From RBG-13-68-16 sp050018455 (GTDB lineage: Bacteria; Acidobacteriota; Thermoanaerobaculia; Thermoanaerobaculales; Thermoanaerobaculaceae): a DNA stretch of 64,000 nucleotides. The position numbers and the translations under genes were made by a program. The DNA lies in the NCBI GenBank assembly GCA_050018455.1, contig JBEKAA010000001.1:132316-196315 (forward strand), written 5' to 3'. Positions within the stretch are counted from its first letter, which is position 1. Each line of letters begins with the position of its first letter. Below the pieces are notes generated by a model. It saw only the letters and a program-made list of their open reading frames with translations. It searched no databases and was not told where the DNA came from. Below, one piece after another: positions 14,845 through 23,464 of the stretch.

Positions 14845-15456
14845 TCATCGGCCCGGTCGGACAGGAAACCCTGAACGGCCCGGCTCTGGTGCGGCGGGGC
14901 TCTTGGGAAAGCCATGCTCGCCCTTCACCGTTCGGGCCTGTTCCAGGTGCCGGCGCGCGTGAGCGGCAAACAGGAGCAGCAACTCGAAGAGACGGAGTTG
15001 AAACGCCGTCGTCGCGGGCGCCGAGACCCTCGGCTTCGACAGGTCCAGCCCACTGGCGGCCTGGACTCGTGACGTCAGCTGTCCGATCAGGTCGAGGAGC
15101 GCCGGAAGCGTGACGTTCACCGGTTGATCGCCCGCCGGCACGTACTGCTCACGGGCTCTCTTCCTGCGCCGGACGGGAGGCTCCGTCGATTTGAGCAACC
15201 ACCGCCCGAGCAGCCTCACCCGGAACGCGTCGTTGCTGTACCAGCCTCGTCCCCTGGCCTCGCCGATCGCGGAGTCGATCACCGGCAGCATCTCGGAACC
15301 CACGATGTTGAGGTGCCCGAAGCACTCGGCGATCGACCATCGCCCCGACCCGGGTCGCCAGTTGAACTGTGTGTCGGAGAGCCCTTCTGCGAGCTGCTGC
15401 AACTCCCGACCGACCTCTTGAAATTGGCGCAGGAGATCGTGCGCGCTCGGGTTCAT
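14845..15456 (-). CDS. DinB-like fold protein
   Basis: A 203-residue protein of the DinB/YfiT four-helix superfamily. Visible features are the WRPGSGRWSIAECFGHLN motif near the start of the bundle, where a metal-binding His usually sits, and LFAAHARRHLEQ near the end. These are typically metal-dependent hydrolases or thiol transferases with unknown substrates. ATG 15456 fits the domain start; the longer open frame to 15588 is not needed. The last ~25 residues are low-complexity. Confidence 0.75.
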   Translation of the reverse strand: MNPSAHDLLRQFQEVGRELQQLAEGLSDTQFNWRPGSGRWSIAECFGHLNIVGSEMLPVIDSAIGEARGRGWYSNDAFRVRLLGRWLLKSTEPPVRRRKRAREQYVPAGDQPVNVTLPALLDLIGQLTSRVQAASGLDLSKPRVSAPATTAFQLRLFELLLLFAAHARRHLEQARTVKGEHGFPKSPAAPEPGRSGFPVRPGR

Positions 15457-15620
15457 GGCGCCCGTCGAGCGCCCGGGAACCGCAACCCCCGCTTCCCTCC
15501 GGCCGAACGGGCGGCCGAACAGATGATCGGTGTCGCTGGGCCCTGCACCCTTGGTCGCCATCGTGGTCCTCCAACCGCGGGCTTTCACCCGGGCTGTTCG
15601 TGAAGGAGCCTACTACGAGT

Positions 15621-16133
15621 TCATGCCGATCTCATCCCACGCTTCCGCGCGAAATCGATCAGCGCGTCCCGGTGCCGGCGATCAGCGGCCCGGAGGCTGC
15701 CGAGCAGCCGCGCGACGTCGGGGTTCGCCTTGCCGAGGGCTTCTCGTGAGTGTACCTCCGCCACCCCGCTTTCGAACTCGATAGCGATGACCACTGCCTC
15801 GTGCAGCGAGAGTTGAGGCGCGGCCCGACGGACGTTTTCGAGCTGGGCGACCTCTCGCTGAAGGGCGTCGAGATCCAGCTCAACGTCGGCGAAATGAATG
15901 GCGTTCTGCCTCGCCACGCGGCGAAGGAACTGGATCTCGCCGAGATGCGAGCGCTCCTCGAAGGCGAGTTTGGAGAAGAGAGCCGACGCGTCAGCGTCCT
16001 CCGCGAACGCCTCGCAGAGCTTGTTGTAGATCTCGTGCATCAAGACCTCGAACTGCTCCAGCGACCTCAGCACGCTTTGAAATTCCGCCACCGCACCCCC
16101 CTGCAGCAGAGAACCGGAGGCAAGGCGTTCCAT
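15621..16133 (-). CDS. Ferritin-like/rubrerythrin-like helical protein
   Basis: A 170-residue all-helical protein. Glu/His positions are spaced like a ferritin-like di-iron bundle: FEVLMHEIYNKLCE, FEERSHLGEIQFL and IEFESGVAEVHSRE, with DRRHRDAL at the C-terminus. It has no rubredoxin Cys pair. Function cannot be set from sequence; oxidative-stress or iron handling is typical of the fold. The start at 16133 could be shortened to a GTG near 16091. Confidence 0.65.
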   Translation of the reverse strand: MERLASGSLLQGGAVAEFQSVLRSLEQFEVLMHEIYNKLCEAFAEDADASALFSKLAFEERSHLGEIQFLRRVARQNAIHFADVELDLDALQREVAQLENVRRAAPQLSLHEAVVIAIEFESGVAEVHSREALGKANPDVARLLGSLRAADRRHRDALIDFARKRGMRSA

Positions 16134-16296
16134 TCCTGTCTTGTCGCCGCACGCGCTCCTTTGCCCCGCCGCAACTCGGCGCCTCCGGTCTCCCCCCGAA
16201 TAGGACGAAAGTCATGCCCCCTGCGGTGAGATTCTAACCCGACCGATTCCGTCCGTCCCATGGTCAGGGGTCCGGACCGCACCTGTCTCGACCGCG

Positions 16297-16302
16297 TAGA
16301 AT
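16297..16302 (+). promoter_or_regulatory. Putative -10 box of the helicase gene
   Basis: TAGAAT overlaps the first possible ATG (16301) and ends 7 nt before GTG 16310. This spacing would put the transcription start on the GTG. Confidence 0.4.
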
Positions 16303-16309
16303 GAGCCCC

Positions 16310-18730
16310 GTGGCAGTCCGCATCGACCTCGACAAGCGGCAGGTTACCTGCTCCGTCCACGATCTCTTGCCCGAGAGCATCCGGCCGGGCCTCGGGGTGC
16401 CGGGAGAGGGGCTCGCCCGCCTCTCGGTGGGAGCCGAGCTTCACAGGACCGTTCAGAACCAGCGCCACGCCGATGACCCTCGGTACACCAGCGAGGTCCC
16501 CGTCGACGCCACCTTTACCATCGACGGCTGGGAGCTCCGGGTCATCGGGAGAGCCGACGGCCTGACACGCTCCGACCAGGACCGCCGCGTCGTCGAGGAA
16601 ATCAAGACGCTCCACTTCAGAACCGAGTTGCACCACCCCCTCGCGCACGAGAGGATCGAGAGGTTCCGGTGGCAGGCCCGCCTCTACGCGTGGTGCCTCT
16701 TCCCTGACGGCGACGCGACCGCGCGCCTCCTGCTGATCGACCTGGGAGGCGACGAGCACCGTGTCGAGGACGTGCCGTGGTCTCCCCGCCAGGTCGAGGC
16801 ATACCTGCGGGCGCGTCTCCACGCACTCGTCGCAGCAGAGCGTGCGCGCGAGCGAACGAGGGCCGTCTGGCGCGAAGCGGCCGTTACCCTGCCCTTTCCG
16901 TTCGACGCGCCGCGGCTCGTTCAGCGAGAGGCGATGGAGGCCGTCGCGGCCGCGGTCGAAGCCGGACGCCACCTGCTCCTGGCGGCTCCGACCGGCGTCG
17001 GGAAGACAGCGGCCGCGTTGTTCCCAACGATGAAGTTCGCCCTTGCGACCGGGCGGCGCGTCGCCTTCCTCACCGCCAAGACGCCGCAGCAGCACCTGGC
17101 GGTCGAGACGCTCCAGGCCATGCAGCGCGGCGGGTGGCGATCGATCCAGATCCGCGCGAAGGCCAAAATGTGTGCGAACCGCGAGGTGGTTTGCCACGAG
17201 GAGTTCTGCCTCCACGCGCGCGACTACGGCAGCAAGCTCGAAGAGCGCGGGGTGCTGCCCGCGCTTCTCGCCGGGCCGCCGCACCTCGACCCTGACCGGG
17301 TTTTCGAGGTGGCCCACGCCGCCGAAGTCTGCCCCTTCGAGGTTTCTCTCGAGCTCTTGCGCGAAGCCAGTGCCGTTGTCTGCGACTACAACTACGTCTT
17401 CGACCCGTCGATTGCCCTCTTCGGCCTCGCGTCGGAGGGCTCGATCGAGGACACGATCCTGATCGTCGACGAGGCCCACAACCTCGTGGACCGGGCTCGC
17501 GAGTACTATTCGCCGCGCCTCCCACGCGGAGCGGTTCGGGAAGCTCGACGACTCGTTGAGGGACACCGGCAAAGGGTATGCCGCGACCTCGACGAGCTTC
17601 TCGCGGACCTCGACGATCTGATCGGCCGCGAGGTCTCGAACACCCTCGGCTCGAGCTCCGGATGCAGGAACATCGCGCTCGACCCCAAACCGCTCGTCGA
17701 GGCCCGGCTTGCCCTCGATGCCCTCGTGGCCCCTTACTTCACGTTCAAGCGCAACGCCGATCTCTGGCTCGCGAAGGACCCGGTCGTCGACGTGCTGCTC
17801 TCACTCGCACGCATGACGGACCTTCTGGAGGACGGCGGCCGCGAGCTGGTCCCGCTCGCCGAGAGGCCGGGCGCAGAGGAGGCGGACGAGTCGCTTCGAG
17901 TCTTTTGCCTGGACGCGTCGCGTTTCACAGGGGCGTTCCTCCAGCGTTCAGCCGGGTGCATAGCCATGTCCGCCACCCTGGAGCCGTTCGATTTCTACCG
18001 CGACCTCCTGGGATTCGACCCCGACCGCACCGACCTGGTCGCCCTCCCGTCGCCGTTCCCCCCCGAAAATCGTCTGATCGTCGCGGTCGACGAGGTGGAC
18101 ACGACCTACCGCGCGCGTCCCCGCTGGTATGGGCGCATCGCCGAGCTGGTCGCCGAACTTGCGCCGGCAGACCGCAACGCGCTCGTTCTCTTTCCCTCCT
18201 ACGCGTTCCTCCAGGAAGTCGCGGGCCGGCTGGTCGTCCCGGGCCACGCCGTCGAGATCCAGCGCGGAACCGACTCGGATCGAGCTCGGCGGGACATACT
18301 CGCCAGGCTGCGGGCAAACCATGAGCCTGTGCTGCTGCTCGCCGTGCTGGGCGGGGCCTTCTCCGAGGGGGTGGACTACCCGGGCGAGATGCTCTCCGAG
18401 GTGGTGGTGGTCTCGCCCGCCCTGCCTCAGGTCGGACCGGAGCGGGAGCTGTTGAAGGCCTACTTCGACGAACGCTACGAGAGCGGATTCGAATACGCGT
18501 ACCTGGTCCCCGGCATGACCCGGGTCGTTCAGGCCGCCGGGCGCCTGATCCGCTCGGCGGAGGACAGGGGCGTCATCGTCCTCGTCTGCAGGCGATTCCT
18601 CGCCGACCCTTACCGTTCGCTGCTCCCCGGAGAGTGGACCGGTGGAGATCCCGGGTCGCTTCGCCGGGACGACCCGGCAGGCGCCGTACGCGCCTTCTTC
18701 GCCCCCGCCGGCGAGGCCGATCCGTGCTAG
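16310..18730 (+). CDS. PD-(D/E)XK nuclease-XPD/DinG-type helicase fusion
   Basis: About 806 residues. The N-terminal ~190 residues look like a RecB/Cas4-type nuclease: IGRADGLTR (Asp near residue 83) then VVEEIKT (Glu and Lys near 97-99). The rest is a superfamily 2 helicase of the DinG/XPD (Rad3) group. It shows Walker A APTGVGKTAA (~227), DEAH box VDEAHN (~387), and a Cys set between them (MCANREVVC, EEFC, VCPFE) that fits the Fe-S cluster of XPD-like enzymes. The end (QAAGRLIRSAEDRGVIVLVCRR) is motif VI. Likely DNA repair. An ATG at 16301 is an alternative start. Confidence 0.87.
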   Translation: MAVRIDLDKRQVTCSVHDLLPESIRPGLGVPGEGLARLSVGAELHRTVQNQRHADDPRYTSEVPVDATFTIDGWELRVIGRADGLTRSDQDRRVVEEIKTLHFRTELHHPLAHERIERFRWQARLYAWCLFPDGDATARLLLIDLGGDEHRVEDVPWSPRQVEAYLRARLHALVAAERARERTRAVWREAAVTLPFPFDAPRLVQREAMEAVAAAVEAGRHLLLAAPTGVGKTAAALFPTMKFALATGRRVAFLTAKTPQQHLAVETLQAMQRGGWRSIQIRAKAKMCANREVVCHEEFCLHARDYGSKLEERGVLPALLAGPPHLDPDRVFEVAHAAEVCPFEVSLELLREASAVVCDYNYVFDPSIALFGLASEGSIEDTILIVDEAHNLVDRAREYYSPRLPRGAVREARRLVEGHRQRVCRDLDELLADLDDLIGREVSNTLGSSSGCRNIALDPKPLVEARLALDALVAPYFTFKRNADLWLAKDPVVDVLLSLARMTDLLEDGGRELVPLAERPGAEEADESLRVFCLDASRFTGAFLQRSAGCIAMSATLEPFDFYRDLLGFDPDRTDLVALPSPFPPENRLIVAVDEVDTTYRARPRWYGRIAELVAELAPADRNALVLFPSYAFLQEVAGRLVVPGHAVEIQRGTDSDRARRDILARLRANHEPVLLLAVLGGAFSEGVDYPGEMLSEVVVVSPALPQVGPERELLKAYFDERYESGFEYAYLVPGMTRVVQAAGRLIRSAEDRGVIVLVCRRFLADPYRSLLPGEWTGGDPGSLRRDDPAGAVRAFFAPAGEADPC

Positions 18731-18763
18731 TCTTTTGGAGAGTATCCGTTTCGGGGGGGACCA

Positions 18764-19204
18764 ATGGACACCGTAGCTCACATTCTCAAGGAGAAGGGGT
18801 CGAAGGTTCACAAGGCCTCGCCGGGCGATACGGTTCTCGAGGCCGTGCAGAAGATGTTCGCGGAGAAGGTCGGCGCGCTCCTCGTGTGCGAGGCTGGAAA
18901 GCCGGTCGGCATGTTCACCGAGAGGGATCTCATGAACGTCGTGATCCTCGGCCGCCTCGACCCGGCGACCACCAGGGTCGGTGATGTCATGTCGCGCGAA
19001 GTCGTCTATGTCGAGCCGACGGCCGCGGCGGCCGAGGCGATGGCGGTGATGACCGAGCGCCGATGCCGCCACCTCCCGGTGGCCAGCGACGGCCAGTTGA
19101 TGGGGCTCATTTCGATCGGCGACCTGGTCCGCTGGGCGAGCCGCAACCAGGAGTTCGAGATCCGCAAGCTGACGGAGTACATCTGCGGGAAGTACCCGGG
19201 ATGA
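18764..19204 (+). CDS. Tandem CBS-domain protein
   Basis: A 146-residue protein made of two CBS motifs (about 8-60 and 72-130), with VGALLVCEAGKPVGMFTERD and CRHLPVASDGQLMGLISIGD. Such stand-alone CBS pairs bind adenosyl nucleotides and regulate partner proteins. The partner is not evident. Its stop overlaps the start of the cupin gene (ATGATG), so the two are probably translated together. Confidence 0.85.
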   Translation: MDTVAHILKEKGSKVHKASPGDTVLEAVQKMFAEKVGALLVCEAGKPVGMFTERDLMNVVILGRLDPATTRVGDVMSREVVYVEPTAAAAEAMAVMTERRCRHLPVASDGQLMGLISIGDLVRWASRNQEFEIRKLTEYICGKYPG

Positions 19205-19716
19205 TGTCGCAGGCGCGCCTGAGGCTGTTCGAAGCGGCGGCGCTGAGAAAGACCCTTGCCAGCGCCGCGGCTTCACCTCGGAAGCGGGCGAACCTCAACG
19301 TCCACCCAACGTTGGAGGATCCTATCCAGCGGATGCTCAATGTCTTCCAGCCCGGCACCTACGTCCGGCCGCACCGTCACGAGCCGCAACGCTTCGAGCT
19401 GTTTCTCGCCCTCTCCGGCCGGGCCGGACTCCTGACATTCGACGACGGGGGCGCCGTCTCCGAGACAGCGATCCTCGACCCCGGCTCGGTGTGGGCCGTC
19501 GAGCTGCCCGGTTTCGTCTGGCACACCGTCGTCTCTCTCGCGGCCGACACCGCTTTGTTCGAGGTCAAGCCGGGGCCGTACATTCCCCTCGCGGACAAGG
19601 ACTTCGCGGCCTGGGCCCCGCCCGAGGGCGGCTCTGAGGCGCAAGCGATGCTCGAAGTTTGGCGGCGCCGCGTCGAAGGGTTCCTCGCCCCACAGGAAGG
19701 CCCCGCCGCGGTCTAG
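19201..19716 (+). CDS. WbuC-family cupin-fold protein
   Basis: A 171-residue cupin of the WbuC type. The metal-binding motif reads YVRPHRHEPQRFELFLALSG and a second His is in GFVWHTVVS. The start (ATG 19201) overlaps the CBS gene. WbuC proteins are often found beside O-antigen or polysaccharide genes, and their activity is not firmly established. The glycosyltransferase downstream is on the other strand. Confidence 0.75.
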   Translation: MMSQARLRLFEAAALRKTLASAAASPRKRANLNVHPTLEDPIQRMLNVFQPGTYVRPHRHEPQRFELFLALSGRAGLLTFDDGGAVSETAILDPGSVWAVELPGFVWHTVVSLAADTALFEVKPGPYIPLADKDFAAWAPPEGGSEAQAMLEVWRRRVEGFLAPQEGPAAV

Positions 19717-19732
19717 CAGCGGCGACGTGGTG

Positions 19733-19870
19733 ATCTCGCCCAAGCCGATGAGACTGCTGCGGCTTCTTCGGAGCCTCGCAGTGACAGGGGTGGGGAGAAG
19801 ACTGCTTCGGCCCCCGCAGGGCCCCGCAGCGACAGCCATTCCTTTACGAACGCCGGCGAATTGGTATTAG
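19733..19870. repeat. REP-like dispersed repeat
   Basis: It contains two imperfect tandem copies of a ~38-bp unit (GACTGCTTCGG...GCAGTGACAG). The second, with its flank (19799-19870), matches 58288-58360 closely and in the same orientation. It fills the gap between two convergent genes. Confidence 0.7.
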
Positions 19871-19874
19871 GCGC

Positions 19875-20603
19875 TCACCGGCTCCACAGGTTGAACTTGA
19901 GGATGCACCAGATCGCCTCGAACCCGTCCTTCCAACCGATCTTCTTCCCCTCGGCGTATGTGCGGCCGTGGTATGCCACCGGCACCTCGTAGATCCTCAC
20001 GCCCATCCTGGCGACACGCGCCGTGAACTCGGGTTCGAACCCGAACCTCCCGGAGGTCAGCCGAAGCCGGTCCCTGACCGGCCGGGTGAACACCTTGTAG
20101 CACGTCTCCATGTCCGAGAGGTTGAGGTCGGTGAGCATGTTGGACAGCATCGTCAAGAACCTGTTCCCGACCGAGTGCCAGAAGAACAGGACCCTGTGCG
20201 GCCCTCCGAGGAATCTGCTCCCGATCACAACGTCCGCTTTCCCGCTCAGGATCGGCCCCAGGAGAGCCGGGTAGTCCGACGGGTCGTATTCGAGATCGGC
20301 GTCCTGGACGATGACGATGTCGCCCGTCGTGGCTGCGAAGCCAGTCCGCAGGCCTGCGCCCTTCCCCCGATTGCGCTCGTGCCGGAGCCAGATGAACCGG
20401 CACGGCCTGGAGGCCTCCGCCGGTGGCTTGTAGGCGGCGAGCCGTTCCGCAGTGGCGTCGCGCGAGCAGTCGTCCACCGCCACGATCTCCACCTCGGTCA
20501 CCTGCACCGGAAAAGGCGCGCACGCCGCCCGGTCGAGGACCTGGGAGATGGTGCTCTCCTCGTTGAAGACCGGGACGACGATCGAGACCTTCAGGGTCTC
20601 CAT
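19875..20603 (-). CDS. Family 2 glycosyltransferase (dolichol-phosphate-mannose-synthase-like)
   Basis: A 242-residue GT-A fold enzyme: VSIVVPVFNEESTISQVL at the start, VAVDDCSRDAT, then QDADLEYDPSD (DxD-type metal and nucleotide-sugar site, about residue 100), and GSRFLGG. The length lacks the C-terminal membrane helices of some family members. It likely transfers a sugar to a polyprenyl phosphate. The convergent neighbour is the WbuC-like gene, so a cell-surface glycan role is plausible but inferred. Confidence 0.88.
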   Translation of the reverse strand: METLKVSIVVPVFNEESTISQVLDRAACAPFPVQVTEVEIVAVDDCSRDATAERLAAYKPPAEASRPCRFIWLRHERNRGKGAGLRTGFAATTGDIVIVQDADLEYDPSDYPALLGPILSGKADVVIGSRFLGGPHRVLFFWHSVGNRFLTMLSNMLTDLNLSDMETCYKVFTRPVRDRLRLTSGRFGFEPEFTARVARMGVRIYEVPVAYHGRTYAEGKKIGWKDGFEAIWCILKFNLWSR

Positions 20604-20653
20604 GATGATCCTCCGAACTCGAATGTGTGCTTGCCCACCCTGACGCTCGAGAG

Positions 20654-20659
20654 TAACGT
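20654..20659 (+). promoter_or_regulatory. Weak putative -10 box upstream of a small membrane protein gene
   Basis: TAACGT ends 6 nt before GTG 20666, the same spacing as the other suspected leaderless starts. The match to TATAAT is poor. Confidence 0.25.
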
Positions 20660-20665
20660 GCCGGC

Positions 20666-20947
20666 GTGAGCTGGACTCTCTCGCTTCCCGCCCTGCTCGT
20701 TCTGGGTTGGGGCATCGCCGGCCTGCTGTGGTGGCTTCGCCGCCAGCGGGCCTTCTTCGAGCCCCTCCTGCCGTGGGTGATGACCGGGTTGGCTCTCGTG
20801 TCGGTGGCGATGGCCCTCCTGCTGGCCACCTCGCGCGCGCCCCTTGCGGACCAGGTCGTGCGCGGAGCGCTGCTGATCGAGGGAGCGCTCGGGCTCTGGG
20901 TTCTCAGGCACGATGGGCGCGGGAAATCGGGCGATGGACGGCCCTGA
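20666..20947 (+). CDS. Small membrane protein of unknown function
   Basis: 93 residues with two or three hydrophobic helices (about 5-24, 36-54, 60-78) and a charged C-terminal tail (LRHDGRGKSGDGRP). I do not recognise a family. It overlaps the Smr-domain gene by 14 nt, which suggests a two-gene operon. It is divergent from the glycosyltransferase gene, with 62 nt between the starts. Confidence 0.55.
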   Translation: MSWTLSLPALLVLGWGIAGLLWWLRRQRAFFEPLLPWVMTGLALVSVAMALLLATSRAPLADQVVRGALLIEGALGLWVLRHDGRGKSGDGRP

Positions 20948-21242
20948 CGAGCTCACAGAGCTCCCTATCGAGGACAGCCTCGATCTCCACACGTTCGCAC
21001 CGCGCGACGTCGCCAACGTCGTGGACGAATACCTCCGCGCCGCAAGAGCGGCCGGCTTCCACGAAGTCCGTCTGATCCACGGGCGCGGGCGCGGCGTCCA
21101 GCGTGCCGCTGTCCATGCGGTCATCGCCAGGCTGCCCTGGGTCGTCAGCGCCCACGAAGCCCCTCCCGATCGCGGGGGGTGGGGCGCGACGGTAGTCACA
21201 CTCGGGGCACTGGGCGAGGAGAACACCGTCACGCCTGACTAG
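20934..21242 (+). CDS. Smr-domain protein
   Basis: About 102 residues forming a stand-alone Smr domain (as in the C-terminus of MutS2). The LDLHTF start motif and the HGRGRGVQRAAVHAVI core are both present. Smr domains bind or nick DNA or RNA. ATG 20934 is preferred over 20913, since the additional residues lie well inside the overlap with the previous gene. The gene converges on the small Zn-ribbon gene, and their ends overlap by 4 nt. Confidence 0.85.
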   Translation: MDGPDELTELPIEDSLDLHTFAPRDVANVVDEYLRAARAAGFHEVRLIHGRGRGVQRAAVHAVIARLPWVVSAHEAPPDRGGWGATVVTLGALGEENTVTPD

Positions 21243-21532
21243 TCCAGGTCGACGTCGCGGATCGGCTTCGTCACAGGCTCGCTCTTGGCGGTCTCGAGGA
21301 GCTTGCGGAACTTCTCCTCGCGGATCTCGGGCCCGGCCTTCTCCGCACGCATCGCCTCCTCCATCTTCGCGCGCGCCTCCGCCCGCTCCTGGGTCAGCGC
21401 CTGAAGCCGCCCCTCGAGCGAGGCTCCGGACTTCGGCTGTTCGGGCGCCTTTCCGCCCACGACAACCTGCTTCTCGCCGTCCACTTCCAGCAGAGCGCGA
21501 CAATGCGGACAGGTCACGGTGAAGCTCGCCAT
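21239..21532 (-). CDS. Small zinc-ribbon and coiled-coil protein
   Basis: 97 residues. The N-terminus has a CPHC pair (TVTCPHCRALLEVDGEKQ), half of a zinc ribbon. A Lys/Glu-rich helical stretch follows (about 45-85). A second Cys pair is missing, so metal binding would need dimerisation or another ligand. ATG 21532 sits behind GGGAGG. I do not recognise the family. It is next to hisC on the same strand. Confidence 0.6.
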   Translation of the reverse strand: MASFTVTCPHCRALLEVDGEKQVVVGGKAPEQPKSGASLEGRLQALTQERAEARAKMEEAMRAEKAGPEIREEKFRKLLETAKSEPVTKPIRDVDLD

Positions 21533-21609
21533 TGAAAGCCCTCCCATTTGATTCTACCCGCCCCCAGACCGGAGCCGAAGACGGGCACAAAACGGGCGAC
21601 TTCGATTGA

Positions 21610-22719
21610 TCAGGTGCCGACTTGGGCCGGGACGAGCTGGTCGAGCGCGGCGAGGAAGCGTTCGTTCTCCGGCCGGGTCCCGACCGAGATGCGCGCGCAG
21701 TTCACCAGGCCAGGGCCGCCGACCGGACGGATGATCACGCCACGTTGCTGGAACTCGACGAAGAGATCTCTCACGTCGGCCGCGAACTCGACGAGCACGA
21801 AGTTCGCCACCGACGGCGTGAACGCCACCTTCCGCCGCGAGAGCTCGCCCTGAAGGTACGCGAGCTCCCGCAGGTTGTGCTCCCGCGAGGTCCGGACCCA
21901 CTCGGCGTCGGCGAGGGCCGCCATCCCGGCCACTTGCGCGAGCGACGAGGTGTTGAAAGGCGAGCGCACACGGTTGACCGTCCCGACCACGTCGGGCGAC
22001 GAGACGCCGTATCCGATGCGCAAGCCTGCCAGGCCGTAAACCTTCGAGAACGTCCGCAAGACGATCACATGGCGTCCGGCCTTGACGTCGTCGAGGGCGT
22101 CGGGGTAGTCGGATCGCTCGACGTACTCGTGGTACGCCTGGTCGACCACGACCAGCGCGCGATCGTTGACCTCGGCGAGGAAGCGATCGAGCTCCCGGCG
22201 TGTGAAGTAGGTGCCTGTCGGGTTGCAGGGGTTGGCCAGGTAGACCAGCTTCGTCCGGTCGCTCACCGCCTTTGCCAGCGCGGGCAAGTCGTGGGCGCGC
22301 CCGGCGGTGGCCGGCGGCGTGACGGCGCGACCGTTCACCTGGTTCACCGCAAGCTGGTACGAAACGAACGACTGCTGCGAGAAGACCGCCTCGTCGGCGT
22401 CCGCCATGAAGGCGCGAGCCAGCATCTCGATGATCTCGACCGAGCCGCTGCCGAGGATTATCTGCTCGATGTCAACGCCGAGGCGTGCCGCGAGCACCTT
22501 GCGGAGGGCGAACCCGCTTCCGTCGGGGTACCGGTGCAGGTTCGGCAGCGCCTCCTGTATCGCGGCCGCTGCCTTTGGCGATGGCCCCAACGGGTTTTCG
22601 TTCGACGCGAGCTTCACGATGTCGCTCACGCCCAGCTCCCGCTGCACCTCCTCGATCGGCTTTCCCGGCACGTACACGGCCAGCCTGCGGATGTACTCCG
22701 GAACCTCGGGTCCGCGCAT
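21610..22719 (-). CDS. hisC: Histidinol-phosphate aminotransferase
   Basis: A 369-residue PLP-dependent class I/II aminotransferase. Family blocks visible: LASNENPLGPSP, NPCNPTGTY, VVVDQAYHEYV, and the PLP lysine in RTFSKVYGLAGLRIGY. It converts imidazole-acetol phosphate to histidinol phosphate, and some homologues also act on aromatic 2-oxo acids. ATG 22719 is a normal start for the family. Its first 248 nt overlap the open tail of rluB in another frame. No other his genes are nearby. Confidence 0.9.
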   Translation of the reverse strand: MRGPEVPEYIRRLAVYVPGKPIEEVQRELGVSDIVKLASNENPLGPSPKAAAAIQEALPNLHRYPDGSGFALRKVLAARLGVDIEQIILGSGSVEIIEMLARAFMADADEAVFSQQSFVSYQLAVNQVNGRAVTPPATAGRAHDLPALAKAVSDRTKLVYLANPCNPTGTYFTRRELDRFLAEVNDRALVVVDQAYHEYVERSDYPDALDDVKAGRHVIVLRTFSKVYGLAGLRIGYGVSSPDVVGTVNRVRSPFNTSSLAQVAGMAALADAEWVRTSREHNLRELAYLQGELSRRKVAFTPSVANFVLVEFAADVRDLFVEFQQRGVIIRPVGGPGLVNCARISVGTRPENERFLAALDQLVPAQVGT

Positions 22720-23464
22720 ACGTTGTCCTCCCGACCTCACGCCCCCCCCGACGCAAGCCCTCGATCTCTTCGGAATCAAGTTCCCGCCACTGGCCCGGCC
22801 TGAGCGACTCGTCGCGCACCGATCCGATCGCGACGCGCATGAGCCGTTGGACCGGATGCCCGATGCGCAGGAACATCTCCCTCACCTCGTGGGTCTTGCC
22901 CTCTCCGACCGTGATCCGCCACCAGGAGTTCATCCCGGACGCCGTAGGCCGGACCATCGTCAACTCGTGCGGGACCACCCTGTGGCCTTCGAGCACGGTG
23001 CCCTTCGCGAGCCTCGTGCGTTCGGCATCGTCCGGTACGCCCTTCACCTTGGCGAGGTACTCGCGCAACACCCCGTAACGTGGGTGCGCCACGCGCAGGG
23101 CAAACTCCCCGTCGTTGGTGAGGATGACGAGCCCTTCCGAGTGGTAGTCCAGGCGCCCGACCGGAAACAGGCGTTCGCCGATCTTCCTGCCGAGCATGTC
23201 GAGGACGGTCGTGCGCCCTTCCGGGTCCTCGGTGGTGGTCATGACGCCGTCGGGCTTGTAGAGCAGGATGTACCGCAGGGTCTCGGGCGCCTTCAGTCGC
23301 TTCCCGTCGACCTTGACCGAGTCGACCGCCGGGTCCGCCTGGTCTCCCAGGACGGCCCGCCGCCCATTCACCGTCACGCGGCCCTCGCGAATGAATACCT
23401 CTGCCTCCCGGCGCGAAGCCACGCCGGCCCTCGCAATCAGCTTTTGGAGCCTCTCAAGGCTCAC
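22472..23464 (-). CDS. rluB: 23S rRNA pseudouridine synthase (RluB/RsuA family)
   Basis: About 330 residues. An S4 RNA-binding domain comes first (LQKLIARAGVASRREAEVFI). The pseudouridine synthase domain follows, with the catalytic Asp in FPVGRLDYHSEGLVI. The conserved core ends near ELDSEEIEGLRRG. About 90 more residues, rich in Arg, Gly and Ala, run inside hisC in a different frame. Basic tails are known in RluB, but an assembly frameshift or an unconserved read-through tail is also possible. GTG 23464 follows GGGGAAGG; TTG 23482 is the longest alternative. Confidence 0.85.
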   Translation of the reverse strand: MSLERLQKLIARAGVASRREAEVFIREGRVTVNGRRAVLGDQADPAVDSVKVDGKRLKAPETLRYILLYKPDGVMTTTEDPEGRTTVLDMLGRKIGERLFPVGRLDYHSEGLVILTNDGEFALRVAHPRYGVLREYLAKVKGVPDDAERTRLAKGTVLEGHRVVPHELTMVRPTASGMNSWWRITVGEGKTHEVREMFLRIGHPVQRLMRVAIGSVRDESLRPGQWRELDSEEIEGLRRGGREVGRTTYARTRGSGVHPQAGRVRAGKADRGGAAGAGRERHREARVERKPVGAIAKGSGRDTGGAAEPAPVPRRKRVRPPQGARGTPRR

